The translations under genes were made by a program, and so were the position numbers. A stretch of DNA of 64,000 nucleotides from Epinephelus fuscoguttatus (taxonomy: Eukaryota > Chordata > Actinopteri > Perciformes > Serranidae): assembly GCF_011397635.1 (NCBI RefSeq), contig NC_064775.1, forward strand, positions 12,984,952 through 13,048,951, read 5' to 3'. Position 1 is the stretch's first letter; every line of letters starts with the position of its first letter. Of this stretch, positions 10,978-23,800 are shown piece by piece. The notes below the pieces were generated by a model. The model saw only the letters and a list, made by a program, of their open reading frames with translations. It searched no databases and was not told the DNA's origin.

Positions 10978-12279
10978 ATGAAGTACAGGACGGTGGTGAT
11001 GTACATGGAGATCGGCTGCTTTGTGTCCTGTCTGTGTGGCTGGATCCTGGTGTGTTCCACTCTCCCCACAGAGTACTGGACTTTCTCCGAGGTGGGCAGC
11101 ATCGTGCTGACCACCTCCAACTACTACTCCAACCTGTGGAAGGACTGCATCTCAGATACCACAGGGGTGTCTGACTGCAAGGATTACCCCTCGATGCTGG
11201 CTCTGCCTGGTAGGAGACTCTGAAAACCTCAGAATAAACAATCCTTTAAGTTTTTAATGAACTTGAACAGCTGAAAAGATTTAGTGACTGTACAAATATT
11301 ATCAGGGTGGGGAGAGGGCGCTGAATTTTATATAATTTTAAATGCTTCAATGGTACATTTAACATACTCATTTTGTTCAGCTACATTTCAGTATCACCTG
11401 TTTTCTTTCAGCGTTCCTACACGCCTGCAGAGCGCTCGCTGTCTGTGCCGTCATCACTGGTTTCTTCGGAGGCGTCCTCACACTCGTCGGGATGAAATGC
11501 ACTAAAATCGGTGGATCAGACATCGCCAACGCCAGGGTGACCTTCGCTGGAGGTATAACCTATCTGGTTTCAGGTAAACACAACTTTTTTTTAAGATGCT
11601 TTCAAGTGTCAACCTTGTGTGAATGTTATGCACTCAGGATATTTAAAGTAAGATATATTTCTTGATAGGATTCTGCGGTATGATCACCTACTCGTGGTGG
11701 GCCAACAAAGTCATAACAGAGTTCTTGGATCCACATTTCAGAGAACAGAAGTGAGTACATTTGAAGCAGTAGGATTATTATTACAAAGTCCCTCTGAGGG
11801 ATTTAACAGTGCAGAAGGACTGACCTTAACTGTTGCTATACCTTAATACTTGCTGTTCAGATTTGAACTTGGAGCTGCAATTTTCATTGGCTGGGGAGGC
11901 TCCTTGCTTCTTCTCTCTGGGGGGACGGTGATGGCTTACTTCTCTGGAAAAGAAGGTCTCCCATCAAGGTAAATATACAACCTCTAATCTTTCACTTACA
12001 GAGTTGTACTGCCTTTGTTCTTTAGATTATACTTATGAATAGAAAAACTGATGAACGTCACCGTGTATCTCCTGTTTCAATTCTATCAACAGCTCTTCAG
12101 GAAGGCCACGGAGACCGGCCACTTACGCCACTGCCCGGACCAGACGGACCTACATGCTGCCAGCCTCGTCGTCCAGAGTGACTCTTGTGCCACCGCTGTT
12201 TTATGAAGGCAGGAAGAGCCGGGCAACCAGAGCTACAACGAGGACCAGCAGGACCTTTAACAGGGACAGCTTCGTCTGA
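10978..12279 (+). CDS. claudin-10-like protein C (CLDN10b type)
   Basis: Third tandem claudin and, by eye, the closest to mammalian CLDN10 isoform b: it shares STLPT-YW after TM1, NLWK-C, TGVS-CKD(Y/F)PSMLAL and KCTK(V/I)GGSD. Five coding exons: 10978-11209, 11412-11573, 11669-11750, 11861-11968, 12093-12279, totalling 771 bases (256 residues), with phases 1,1,2,2. W34, L53-W54, C57 and C67 form the claudin signature. The first loop carries more Asp/Glu than Lys/Arg, which would suit a cation pore (inference). The tail is rich in Arg, Thr and Ser and ends DSFV, a plausible class I PDZ ligand. The next intact gene, dzip1, is convergent. An inverted-repeat element begins within 70 bases of the stop codon and may be part of the 3' UTR. 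Confidence 0.92.
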
Positions 12280-12344
12280 GTGAGAGGGGAGCTGAGACAG
12301 TGACTTATGAGACTTCAAGGAAGTTTGGGGAGATGTGCTTTCAT

Positions 12345-12712
12345 GCTGAGAATGAGGTGAGAGGATCAATACCACTCGTGTCTGTATGTTCAATATGAAG
12401 CCAGAGCCAGCACATGGTTAGCTTAGCATAGCATTAAGACTGGATACAGGGGGACACAGCTAGCTTGGGTAACAAAATCGGACTACTTCCATCTCTACAG
12501 CTCATTAATTAACACATCATATCTCTTTTTTAACTTCAGACAGAACTGACTAACTGTTCAGCCCTGTGTCCTGTCTTTATGCTCAGCAAAGCTAACCAGA
12601 TGCTGGCTCCAGCTTTATATTTGGCACACAGACATGAGTGGTATCAGTCCTCTCATCTAACTGTCAGCCAGAAAGCACATATTCCCCAAAATGCCACACT
12701 TCTCCTTTAATG
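12345..12712. mobile_element. long-inverted-repeat MITE next to claudin C
   Basis: The left arm, about 12350-12450, pairs with the reverse complement of about 12560-12670. Both arms carry GAGAGGA..GATACCACTC, AAGC(C/T)(A/G)GAGCCAGCA and GGTTAGCTT. Shorter relatives with GCTAGC-type motifs occur near 31941-32400 and 60850-60985. The pattern is typical of abundant non-autonomous teleost DNA elements. No target duplication was confirmed. Confidence 0.6.
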
Positions 12713-13289
12713 AGGTGCTCATGGCTGGAAATATGAATTCTGTTGCTAAAGCAAAGCTTGGTTATCCAGATCCAGGTGTTGTTTTTTTTAACATTTTGTA
12801 TTTATAGCTCTTTCATCAGGGAGCACCCACTGTCTGCTGAGCCTTTGATTCTGTCCTGTCTGTCTATCTGCTTTGTTCTTTTGAAACAGGCCAAAAGCTC
12901 CAGTTTAAAAGAGAAATCATGCACTCTCTTACAGCTAGATGGCATCAGAGCACATGATACGACTTAGTATCTGTTTACAAATCTGTTGAAATTGAAGAGT
13001 CCTGCATGATTTATTTCCCTGACCTAACCTTTCTGGCTGTCTTGCCTTCATCAGGGTGTGTCTTAGGTTGTAACCAGTTCCCTTTTATACATTATTGATC
13101 AGTCTTGTGACATATAGATCACCAGAGATACTTTGTATATAAAACAGCATTACGATCACCTTTTTAAAAAAAAATGTATTTTTGTTCAAGGGATCATATG
13201 TATCTTTACCACATGAAAATGTCTTAAAATGAATACACCAGTGTTGTATGTTTCCAACAATGTTAAAACATAGAGAAATATGGCATTTT
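12713..13289. other. intergenic DNA, no gene seen
   Basis: AT-rich sequence between claudin C and the dzip1 3' end. No exon, RNA gene or clear repeat is recognised. Confidence 0.4.
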
Positions 13290-13389
13290 AATCAAGGACA
13301 TGCTCCGTGTCATTTTGTTGCTGTCACCCATCAGTAGCATCACGTCCCCTTTGCCTCTGCTGAGCCGAACAGCATCGAACAAACACTGA

Positions 13390-13420
<31 letters not shown>

Positions 13421-13830
13421 ACATGAAACTGCTTTATTCAGCATTTACACTGGTTTAAATTACTGGGTCTGTTTGTTTTGGACAGAAAGAGACCTTAGCA
13501 GATAATTCACCTCCTGTTAAAAACCTCCTGAATGTCTGTATCTGAAGTTATCAGAGAGAAACGCGAGCATACATTAGTGGGAGCTGGGCTAGCAGCCTCT
13601 CAGCGACAAGCCAAACAGCATCAAAGAAACGGGTTTTTCAACGAAAACTGTTTTTTTCTATGTTTTTACTGGTTTAAATCATGGCGTCCCTTAGTTTTGA
13701 GGAGAAACAGACCTCTACAGATAACTCAGCTCACAGGCAAACCTCCTGAACAACTAACACTGAAAGGAATTCCTATTTCATACAGTTGTTCATTTATTCT
13801 CTGCACCTGAACTTCCCCGGAGTCTCCAGA
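13290..13830. repeat. interspersed repeat with an internal direct duplication
   Basis: Two diverged copies of a ~100-base segment occur at about 13437-13530 and 13660-13755. Shared landmarks are ACTGGTTTAAAT, AGA(G/C)ACCT..AGCAGATAA or its variant, and CCTCCTGAA. A poly(T) tract lies at about 13403-13421. This looks like an old mobile-element fragment. Confidence 0.45.
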
Positions 13831-14402
13831 AGATGGCACTCAAAATCAGGCAAGTGAAAGAGTTGTGTTTCCTCTGCATCTCTGGTGATCTATTAGTCAC
13901 GTTACTGACCACTAGTCAATTTTAGATGCCATCCTGATAAAAGCAAGAGCTGAAAATGTCTGGTAAATAAAGCACCGTGTACTGCAGAAGACTTGTGCAG
14001 TATGTTTTAGGACCTCTGCAAAGGAACTAATGATATCCAAGGAGCAGGAAGCGGTCACAGCTGTCACTTCCCATAAAACCCAGTTGCTCATATTACAAAT
14101 GAGTTTCATGGCCGAGTCAGCCAGTCAGAGTGAAGCACTGACAGTGAGGGTTTTATACCTGCTCTCCCACAACATTTAAGTTACTAGTGATTTAATGAGA
14201 CACACTTGGATCGGGTGGGCAGAGGCAGAGGGGGTATTCAAACCATTTATGTATGTGAAATATGAAGAAAATTATTATGTGACAAATTCATATTAAATCA
14301 CTTTTGGTTAGTTGTGCTTGGCTGAAGAAAAACAGAACCTTTGTGACCCAGGTTGTTTCATGTAACAATGTTCATTCATGTATGTATTTCACACAGAAAT
14401 CT

Positions 14403-14408
14403 TTTATT
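14403..14408 (-). terminator. candidate poly(A) signal of dzip1
   Basis: TTTATT on the + strand reads AATAAA on the coding strand, about 470 bases downstream of the dzip1 stop codon. The intervening region would be the 3' UTR. Confidence 0.5.
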
Positions 14409-14879
14409 GCTTGTATAAATATGTTCTGTACAAAATCACATCTCATTGCTTCATTTAACACATGAAGACGTTATAAAAATTTGATGTACAAAATTTTACA
14501 CACACTACATACAGCATCTCATTTGGAGTGTGGGATATGTTTAAAAAAAGAGTCTATCTAAAGATGAACACTGAAAAGGTCTAAGGCAAACAAAGATTGG
14601 CACAAGGCATAAAGTGAGGCTGAAAATGACAAGTCAATTGAAGCTCTAATCTCATTTATCTCTAATCTGTGGATTAAATGATCATCTTTTCTATACAAAT
14701 GTCTAGATGTCTTTTTAAAGGGAATTCTGTGTTTTTAAAAGTACCAAAGCTACCCTTCAAGTATTGCTCTCTCCATATAGTAACAGTATAAAATATGGCT
14801 ATTTGGCATGGACTGTAGGTGTCAGACGAGTTGACTGAGGTCTTTGTGTCTGTGCTTGGCGTAGAGCTACATCACCTGA

Positions 14880-17800
14880 TCAGCTGTAGTGCTTATTGTA
14901 TTTATTGCTAATGTCCTCGGAGTCACTGATGTCACTGAGGGAGCACAGGCTGCTCTTCAGCGTGCTTCCTGTTCCAGCTTCAGTCAGACCTGCTGGGCAC
15001 AAGACAGCTGTGTTGACTTTTACAGACAAGTCTTAAATAATCATCATCACAGCTTATTGTAAAAATTAACAGCATTTATACTCAAACATATCCTGCTATA
15101 TGTATCATAAGGAAGTTATTTAAGGGAACTGACCTGATTTGGGGCCCTTTCCTGTTGAGGTTCCCCAGACGCTGGTGCTGGGAGAATCCAGGCTCTTCCT
15201 CATTGGTCCAGAGCCCTGAGCTGCTTTAGACATTTCCTGTCTGTCCTCTAAGGAGGAGACCACCCACTCACTGCTCTCCTCAAGATCTGTGTACTGTCAC
15301 CACACAGAAACATTATTCACATATTTTACCGTCCAGTACAACCTGCTCGAGGCTGATGCTTTACTACATATTAACATTAAATGATTGTAAACTAAAGCCA
15401 TGCACTGAGGTCCCTTTCCTGATGTGAATCTCACCGTGAGCTCCTGAACCTCGTCCTTCCTCTCTGCTAAGATGCTGACACCCCCTGCTGGTTTCTTTAT
15501 TGCTCTCTCTGCAAACTGCTTCTCCATTTTTCTGGCTAGGTCATTGATTTTGTTCTCTAAAAGAAACAGACAACTCGTAAAATTAATACAGTTTACATTT
15601 CAAAATAATATCTGATGATCTATAAAATTCAAAACTCTTACCTTTGCCAAAGTTTCTCTTCTCCACGTTGCCGTTCTGGTCTTTGAAACTCTGGAGACGT
15701 TTTGGGTCGATCTCCTGCAACTCGCTGACATCTGACCACTCGTCCTCCTCATCACTCTCTATCTTTGTGACTGCTGTCTTGGTCACACCACCCACTGACC
15801 CCCTGGTCTGCTGGGGGTTGGAGGAGAATGAATGCCTGGCTGGCACCTGCCTGGCCTGTACTGGACTGGCTTTGATTTGGACCTGGTTCAGTCTGGGCTG
15901 TGGTGTTTTTCCCCTCTGTTTTTTTGGAGGCTGTTCCTCCTCCATATCTGTGTCCTCTTCTTCAGATTCCTCATCTGAGCTGAAAGGAGGGGTCCTAAAG
16001 AATCACAGAGAGATTTTTACTAATCATTCAACAGTCAACCTTTTCATTTTCCATAATATTATCTGTTTAATATTTAAGCCAGATCTAATTTGGAACCAGA
16101 AACACCAGTAACTTTCACTATCCACACATGCACTGCATTCAGGAACATATTCCTCTTGCTCCTTTCAACACGTCATGGCAATGCCTGAGTAGATGGGGCA
16201 AAGGACAGTCCAGCATATGGTAGTAATGCAACATTAATAGAGGCCAGAAGACGGGGCTAGGCTGGATGTACGTGTAAGCAGCAGAGAGACTATTTTATTT
16301 CAAGAACATCGCAGGCGAGGAGCTGTTTCTGTCCTGTGCCAATTCAGTTTCCAGCCATTCTTAGCAAAATCCCTGCCATCTCTTAACTACAATAAACTTT
16401 AATTTTACACAGTTTTTTCTTCACCTGGATGTGAAGCTCTTCAGAGCGGTCTTGGTGTTTGGTGTAGATGTCTTGGGTTGAGTGGTGGTCTTGATCCTTG
16501 GTGCCGGCTGAGGGGTCTTGGGCTGTTTGGCTGCAGGTCCAGACATCACCTGGGTTGCTCTGGAGGGCAGGCTGCTGGATCGAGGACGGATCTGCAACAC
16601 TGCACGCAGACAAAACAGGTAATATTAACACAATTAGCAGATCGGTCGCTGGCGGTGTGTCAGAGCTTAAGTCAGCTTATGTGGCGGCAAACAAGCTACC
16701 ACAGATTAGACTGATGGAGTTGGATGCACACGCAGTCAAAACCAATTACAAGCTGCTAATACAGCTAGCTGAACTTCTCGAAAGCACAAAGCCGTACAGT
16801 CTGGTTACTATTAGACTATGGGAAGAGTCAGAATTTAGAGAGATGATCTCATGTGTTAAGAGGCTTTTTGATGACTCACCTTGAACTGATTGTCTAGATC
16901 TGGCCTGTGACTCAGGAGCAGGGTCGCTGCCTCTCCTCTCACTGCCCAGCTTTTGCTCCACCGTGCTGGCTAACTCCTCCCGATGGCGCCAGTATTCAGG
17001 CATCCCCTTTGCAATGCTCTCCCGCTTTGAATGCACCTTGGCCAGGATGGAAGTGAGCTCTTTGTCCTTCAGACCACTCTGATCCTGAGGACAGTTACAG
17101 GAAATTATAATTGAAGAGCATTTTCTTTTACACTATATGTTGTACAAGATTTCATTGGCTTCCTGGGGTTTATATAAACGTGTGAACTTACAGGCTTTAT
17201 TCCCAGGTTCTCCAGCTTCTCAATAAGAGCCTGCTCCAGATCTGGCCGCATCTCTTTCTTGATGCTGGGGTTCTTTTTCAGAGCACTGCTGGACACCTTC
17301 TGTTTCTTCTCTGGTACAGGCTCAGGCTTCTTCTCCACTGGCTTCCTGTCAGAGAAGCTGCTCGAGTCTGTAAAACAAATCTCCCTTGATCAGCCATTTG
17401 TGGATAATCAGGTTCCAATCACAGGCAGCAACAAGGAGAAAAAAAAGCATGCATTTGCCAACTTTCACAGCAAGCTCCATGCCGAAGTTTCAATCGGACA
17501 GATGGATGTGACTGCAGCGGGGCAGGCAGAAGAGGAGAATGTCTACAAGTTTACTTGCCACAAAGAAGGCAACAAGATGATGGATAGATGCAATGATCAG
17601 CAATGCTGACATGGCAGGCGTCAATGAAAGTCACAGACAATGAGCTTGCTTTCTAAAAGTGTGGAGAGAGACAATCTCAGTCCCGACACACTTAAAGTAA
17701 AGGCTGCCCACTACAGACTGATGCATCCATGCAGACAGCATGCAGTCAACCGGCTATGTTGGTTTTACTGCCTCTTTTACCTTTCTCCTCTTCTGACAGC

Positions 17801-20800
17801 TCCTGTATAGGATCCAGCTTAGGAGCAGAGACTGGCTCCTCTAATTGGACAGCACATGAGGTCAAAGGTCATTAAAAGTCAGGGAGTCAGATAAAATATG
17901 AGTTAAAAGATAGGGGGGTACTAATGTGGTGACAGCACTGTATGTAAATCCTTCATGCAAGAAAGCACATGCTCACCCTCTCTTTATTTTCACAGCTGCT
18001 CTCGACTAACTTACCAAGCACAACTCTCTTTGGTTTGGGCTCCGGAGCTGATGCACTCACAATGACTGAAAAACAGAGGATATGATGAATGCATCAAGAT
18101 CATACAAGCTATTTCCTACAGTGATAAACTCATCTGATAAAAAAGTAACTGAAAGCATATCCATACCTGGTACTTCCACTATTTTGGTGGGTGGGTTTGA
18201 GGAAATATTCCTTATCTGCAAGTTTAAAAAAATGAGCACTTATTAGTTTAAGTCATTTTTTGTTAGTGTATCCATTTCAAATAGTGATGCGCTGCAGAGT
18301 CCTGTACTACCCGATGGGTACCTGCAAAAACAGCTGATTTGCGGGTGGTTTTTTAAAAAAGCATTTTTTCCCGGGTTCGGATCTGGGTGTGAAAAATAAC
18401 ATGCAGGTCGGATTGCGGGTTTTAGATAAACACATCAGTCATTAGTTCGGTAAACTACAGATAACTATCTTGGTCATTATTTACTCTCTGAGGATCACCT
18501 CTGCTATTTCACAACGGTCATTGGTTCAGCTGTTTACACGCGTTTCACCATCTAATAACACAATTTGTGATTGGACAACAGACTCATGATGGCTGCCACC
18601 ATCTAACAAGTGCTGCTTCCAAAACAGTAAATAATTATTTAGGTATTTGAGAAATAAGTGGATAAAACGTACAACTATCACTTTATAATGTTTCTGAAGT
18701 GTTTCCCTGATGGATTACTTCTCTCCTCGATGGATTCTAAAAACACGTGACGGCTCGTACTGCTCAACGTCGCTCTGGACAGAAAGTAAGTCTATTATTA
18801 CACATGTAAAGTTCCTTTACATAGATTAAAAGTTTAAAAGCATTAAACGTAATAAACGAGTGCTTTTACACTCGTATGGGAGAAGAACAAAGAGGGTTGA
18901 TGATGGAGCTGAAGTCAGGTTTTTATTGTGAGAGCTGCTTCATTCAGGTCGTTGTTTACTTAGTGGCACCTTAACTGTGGCGATATGCTGTTCAATATTC
19001 AGCCAATATGACCCAAAATGATTACTTTAAATCCGGGTTACGGGTCGGGCTGCGGGTTGTGTTTCAACGGGTCAGACCGGGTTGCGGTACTAATTGGCCT
19101 GATGCGCGGGTTTGCGGTTCGGGTGCGGGTTTGTACGTCGCCAGGTCGGGTCGGGTCGGATCTCGAAAACTGGACCCGTGCAGGACTCTGATGCGCTGAT
19201 TTAGCAGTCAAACACTGATATTGCCTTCTTAACTGCCATCAGCCTACAAGATGGCATTCACTGATGGCACGGGCCGATGTTCTTCTGTTATGTCACCAGG
19301 CTAAAAAGCAAGGCTCCAGAGTAACAACATATCATTGTCCCAGGAACAACAGAAAACCTGTCTGGAACAAAAAGAAATCTTTCAAGAGATGCCGAAGGCA
19401 CAAAAGGAGGTGTCGTGTCAAGGCACAAACTTCCCCTGATAATGCTCACGTCACTTTGTGAACAACAAATGCATGGTGAAATTGGCAGGAGGAGAGCTAG
19501 ATAACATTAGCTGTTAGCAGCACACGGCCAGGGCTAACAGAGGTTGCACTGAGTGAAATTATGATGCTTTCAAGCTATATTCAGTAAAAATGAGTATGGG
19601 TGAAGGTACATTTTAACGTTCTCCTGATGTGTTCAAATGTAATCTTGTAAAATTTAGTTTCACTGATGTTTTCACAGAAATTATGATAACTTAAACAGTA
19701 AAAAGGCTTTTCAACTGTATTTTAAAGATTTTTATACGATTGAATATTGATTTTGTACGATTGAATTTCAGTTCAGTTATTTTCTCCAATGTAGAGTGGG
19801 GAATAAAAAACAAAATAAAACAACGACAAAAAAACCATCACATCGACTATTGGCCATCGGCCAAATTGTTATTTTAAACATCGGTATCGGCCAAGAGGTG
19901 CATCCCTAATTTTTAAGATGTCAGGAAGGAATGCAAAAAGAAGCAGCTACAGTGAACACATCCCCAACTCCTTTACTGCTCCCTGTATTTGTGTGGAAAA
20001 CTCCCCTTGCTGTGATGCAGCATGAAATCAGACTGCGGTTTATGGCATGATGGAAAAAGGCCAATTATTACATGTCTTCTTCATGAAAAGCAGTTTGTGA
20101 ACAGATAGACTAACTGCTCTTTTGTTGTACTTCTGACAAACTAGCTGCTCAATGAGTGTTTTCTGGGACCTGCAGTGTTAAACTACACTTGTTACCACTA
20201 GTAACTAGAAGAAAATGTGGAGCTATTCCAGCTCTTCCTGTGCACTATGGCTCCCGTCAAATGTACAGTATTATCATGTCTCAATACAACACAATCTGAG
20301 TTCATGTAGCAAATACAGGATATCCTGAACAAGGGCTGACCCTCCGCCTCACTTCCTCTCCCGACATAATCACACGAGGCGGTGATGGCTGTGGCTGTGT
20401 GAGAGTGAGTCAGTACTAACATGCTCCCTCTGAGCCTTGATGGTTTGCTCCTTCTCCTGCAGCCTCCTGCCCATCTCCTGCTGCAGCCTGTGGCTGTTCT
20501 CCTGGTGCTCGGACACAGATGACTGCATTCTGCTCAGCTCGTTCAGCAGCTGGAAGATGACAGGAAGAGGATGCATTTTCCAGCTTCTAATAAAAGCTTG
20601 TGACTACTGACAGATGCTTTGATGGCATAATAATTATGATAAATACCTGGTTCTTTTCAGATTCATGTTGGGCCTTTATTTCCTGCAGCCTGGATTCCCA
20701 CTTTTTATCCTAGGAGCAAACATTTTTGTACTCAAATTAACTTTATTTACTTCAAGGTTTTAAAACAGTATCTCCCCTCTCCACTGACCTGCTTCTTCAG

Positions 20801-23800
20801 CTGCTGTTCCAGCTTCTGCATGGCTTGTATCTGCATCTCTTTGTAGTTATCTACATCTCTCTCTGGCTGTGAGTGCACAGGGCTGGCTGATTTCTCATGC
20901 CTGGCAGTCTGATTCTGATTGGCTTCCTATGAATGAAAAGATATGTGAAACACTAAATGAGAACATATTCTGAAGACCAAACAAAGGTAATGTAAATAAC
21001 ACTACTAAGAAGCTACTTTGTCAAAGTATCCTTTTCGTACATTGAGAGCCTGAATGTTTCGGGTATAAAGAAATTCCATCTCCCTGCGCATGCCGTCCCT
21101 GCTGTCTTCTATCTTTCTGTCCATGCGCGCCATCTCCTCAGCCTTAAAACGGTCCAATTCTCTCAGCAGGTCCTTGTAGTTGGACTGCTGCTCTTTTTCC
21201 TGGAATCAAAACAAAAATAAAAAAAGCTCGGTCACTATGAAACCACAAATGGCTGGCATGAAAGTAGAAACTTAAATGTGCCAAATATACCAGCAGCTCA
21301 CAACCAACAGACATTCCTGTTTACTACCTGAGCAGTTTTGGCTTGCAGGTCCTGTTGCTGCTGAACAATCTGCTCCTTCAGACTGCCGATCTCAGATTTG
21401 AGCCTTTCAATTTGAGATTTCTTCTCACTGTCCGACCGCAACTCTGGAGGTACACACAAGCAACAAACAATAAAACACCCCAATGTGGGGGATGTTTCAT
21501 ATTTCCCCTGCTAATACATCTTCAAGACTCCATCCTCAAATCGTTTAGTGCATTATCTGACTCCTACCTTCAGTTCATGCATTATCACTCACTATCTTTC
21601 TGTCCCTACTCTGAACTGCTCAACAAACCTTTCTGACTGGTCGACTTACCCATCTCATACTCATCAGGGTGGCGGCGCTGCATGTGATTCTGGAGAAACG
21701 AGGAGTTGAGGAAGGATTTTTCACAACATGGACACTAAGAGAAATAAGCAAAACACAGGGGTTAATATTTAAATTTGCAGTTGCAACCTTCATTGTTGTG
21801 ACTGAATACTCAGTGGGAAATATATGCACTATGTTTTGCCCTGGAAAAGCCCCACAACGTAACAAAAAAGTAGTATCTAGCATGTAAACAAGACATTTGA
21901 GGACATCATCTTGGGATTTGGGAGACACTGATCAACATTATCTGACATGTTATAGACTAAACTAATTGGTTATTCCAGACAACAACTGGTATATTAATCG
22001 TGAATGAAAATAATCGTTAGTTGCAGACCTAACTACTTCCTTTTATAAACTACTGTGTGTCTGTTTAGTCACCACGAATGAGTGAATGAAGTCTCGGACA
22101 AAGCCCAGGTCAATATAAAGACAGTGATTATGCTCCAAACAGGAGCATCAGCTGAGTTCGGGCATGTGTTTTCAAACAGACAGATAGCGTGAGTGACATT
22201 GATGAGTTCCCTGCGGCAGGCATCACCACACTCCAGCTCACTAACCCCTAAATAGAATAGATGCTGCGTATGCTCTACACACACACACACACACACACAA
22301 GTCGCACGCTACATTTCACTCAGATGTTCATTGTGCCAGTGACTTCATTCAATGTTAAACCTGCTGCTACTGATATCTTGTCGTACCATATGGTCGCAAA
22401 GATTCAAAGGCAGCCACACGGAGAAGTGTACCACAACAATGAGTAGGTCTGTAAGTGATTCAATGACATTAGGGTTTGGAATAACCGTGGAAATTGGGAC
22501 TGAAATTGAATTAGTCTTTAAATGAGCCCTGTGTGTGTATTTGGTCGAGATGTGGACCTATGCCAGGCGACAAATGCCAAAGGTCCTCAAAAGACACAAA
22601 CACATAGCCTCTCTATCAATTATTGAGCCACCTCTGTTAGCTGAGCTGCTAGCGCACACCTAGCAACCACATGCTGTCATGACACACTATATCTGTTGCC
22701 TTGGCAACCGCTTGGTTAGGTCAACGGCAGCCGTACACTTGAAGAGCAGAGGGAGATTTTTGATTTGTGCTAAAAATAACCTAATGGTAACTGAGCTATG
22801 CTTACAGAGACAATGTTTACAGGCAAATGGATCCAACAGACAAACCAGCAGTGTCTATTACACACAAATGTTTTCTGCAACAATAAGAGGACAAAATGCC
22901 CTACAAGGACGTGTGTATATGAGGGTGGGGGAGGTGGGAGTGAGCCAGTCATCTTGATTACTGCTCTTGTCACCCCTTTGTAAGTGGATTAAAAAAAACC
23001 TAATTGCCACCAAATGACACCATCTGTTCTGCAGCTCTAAATCCTTTTCTTCCAGTCTCATAAGAAAGCTTGTTATAACCATACCAACACAAAGGAGCCA
23101 CGGCAGGTTTTACAGGACATAACATCCATTTTAAAAACGAAATGTTGTCAGGCTCTGACAATATTTTCCCTCCAACCTTGATGTGAAATGCACAAAGCCG
23201 GAGCTGTGAATAGATCTTGGGAACAATGACAGAATGGGGACCCTGGGTGGGAGGAGCGAAAGGGGTGGGGGTGATGGAACTAGCTGTCTGCCTGCCAAAC
23301 ATATGTGAAATGCAAATGGTAACAGATACCCCCAGAGGGTGAGCGTTTAGTGTGTCAGCAGTACCTTCTGGCTGTTGATGATTCGGGGCGCAAGCAGGGA
23401 CTGCTGGGTGCGGATAACCTTCTTCCTCTGCTTGAGCTCGCTGGTCAGCATCTTCACCTTCTCCTCCAGCTTCTTCTGCTGAGCCAGCAGTTGCTCGCGC
23501 TGACTGCCAGCGGTTGTAAGCCTCTCCTCCACTGCATGCAGGTTGAGGGTGAGAAATTCCTGGCAGTGGAGGAGCCACTCCACTGTGAGTTGGGCCAGCC
23601 GCAGGAGCTTGATCAGAGCTGGGTCCACGGGGCTTTGGCACCGCTGACATCGCTCTCCATCCAGGCTGCAGAAGGTAACACTGCTGATGTGCTCCTGAAG
23701 GGCATCCACGTCCAGCTGGCTCACAACTAAGTCTATGTCCACGGCGTTGATTCTTCGCCAGTCCACGCTTTCCCTGCGAGGGCGGAATTTGAAAGGAAGG

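Noticed and set aside
15644..16111. 155-codon + strand frame
   Set aside because: Shadow of the acidic/Ser-rich dzip1 exon at 15642-15994.
16498..16884. 128-codon + strand frame overlapping dzip1 exons 13-14 and the intron between
   Set aside because: Antisense to well-supported dzip1 exons, no recognised domain, and no splice signals on that strand.
19264..19461. Basic 65-codon frame in dzip1 intron 8
   Set aside because: Its counterpart at 53799-54357 has a different frame and indels, so it is a decayed mobile element.
23000..23650. 216-codon minus-strand frame beside the dzip1 N-terminal exon
   Set aside because: It is a shifted frame of the true exon running into the intron; the frame carrying conserved DZIP1 residues is 23365-23964.
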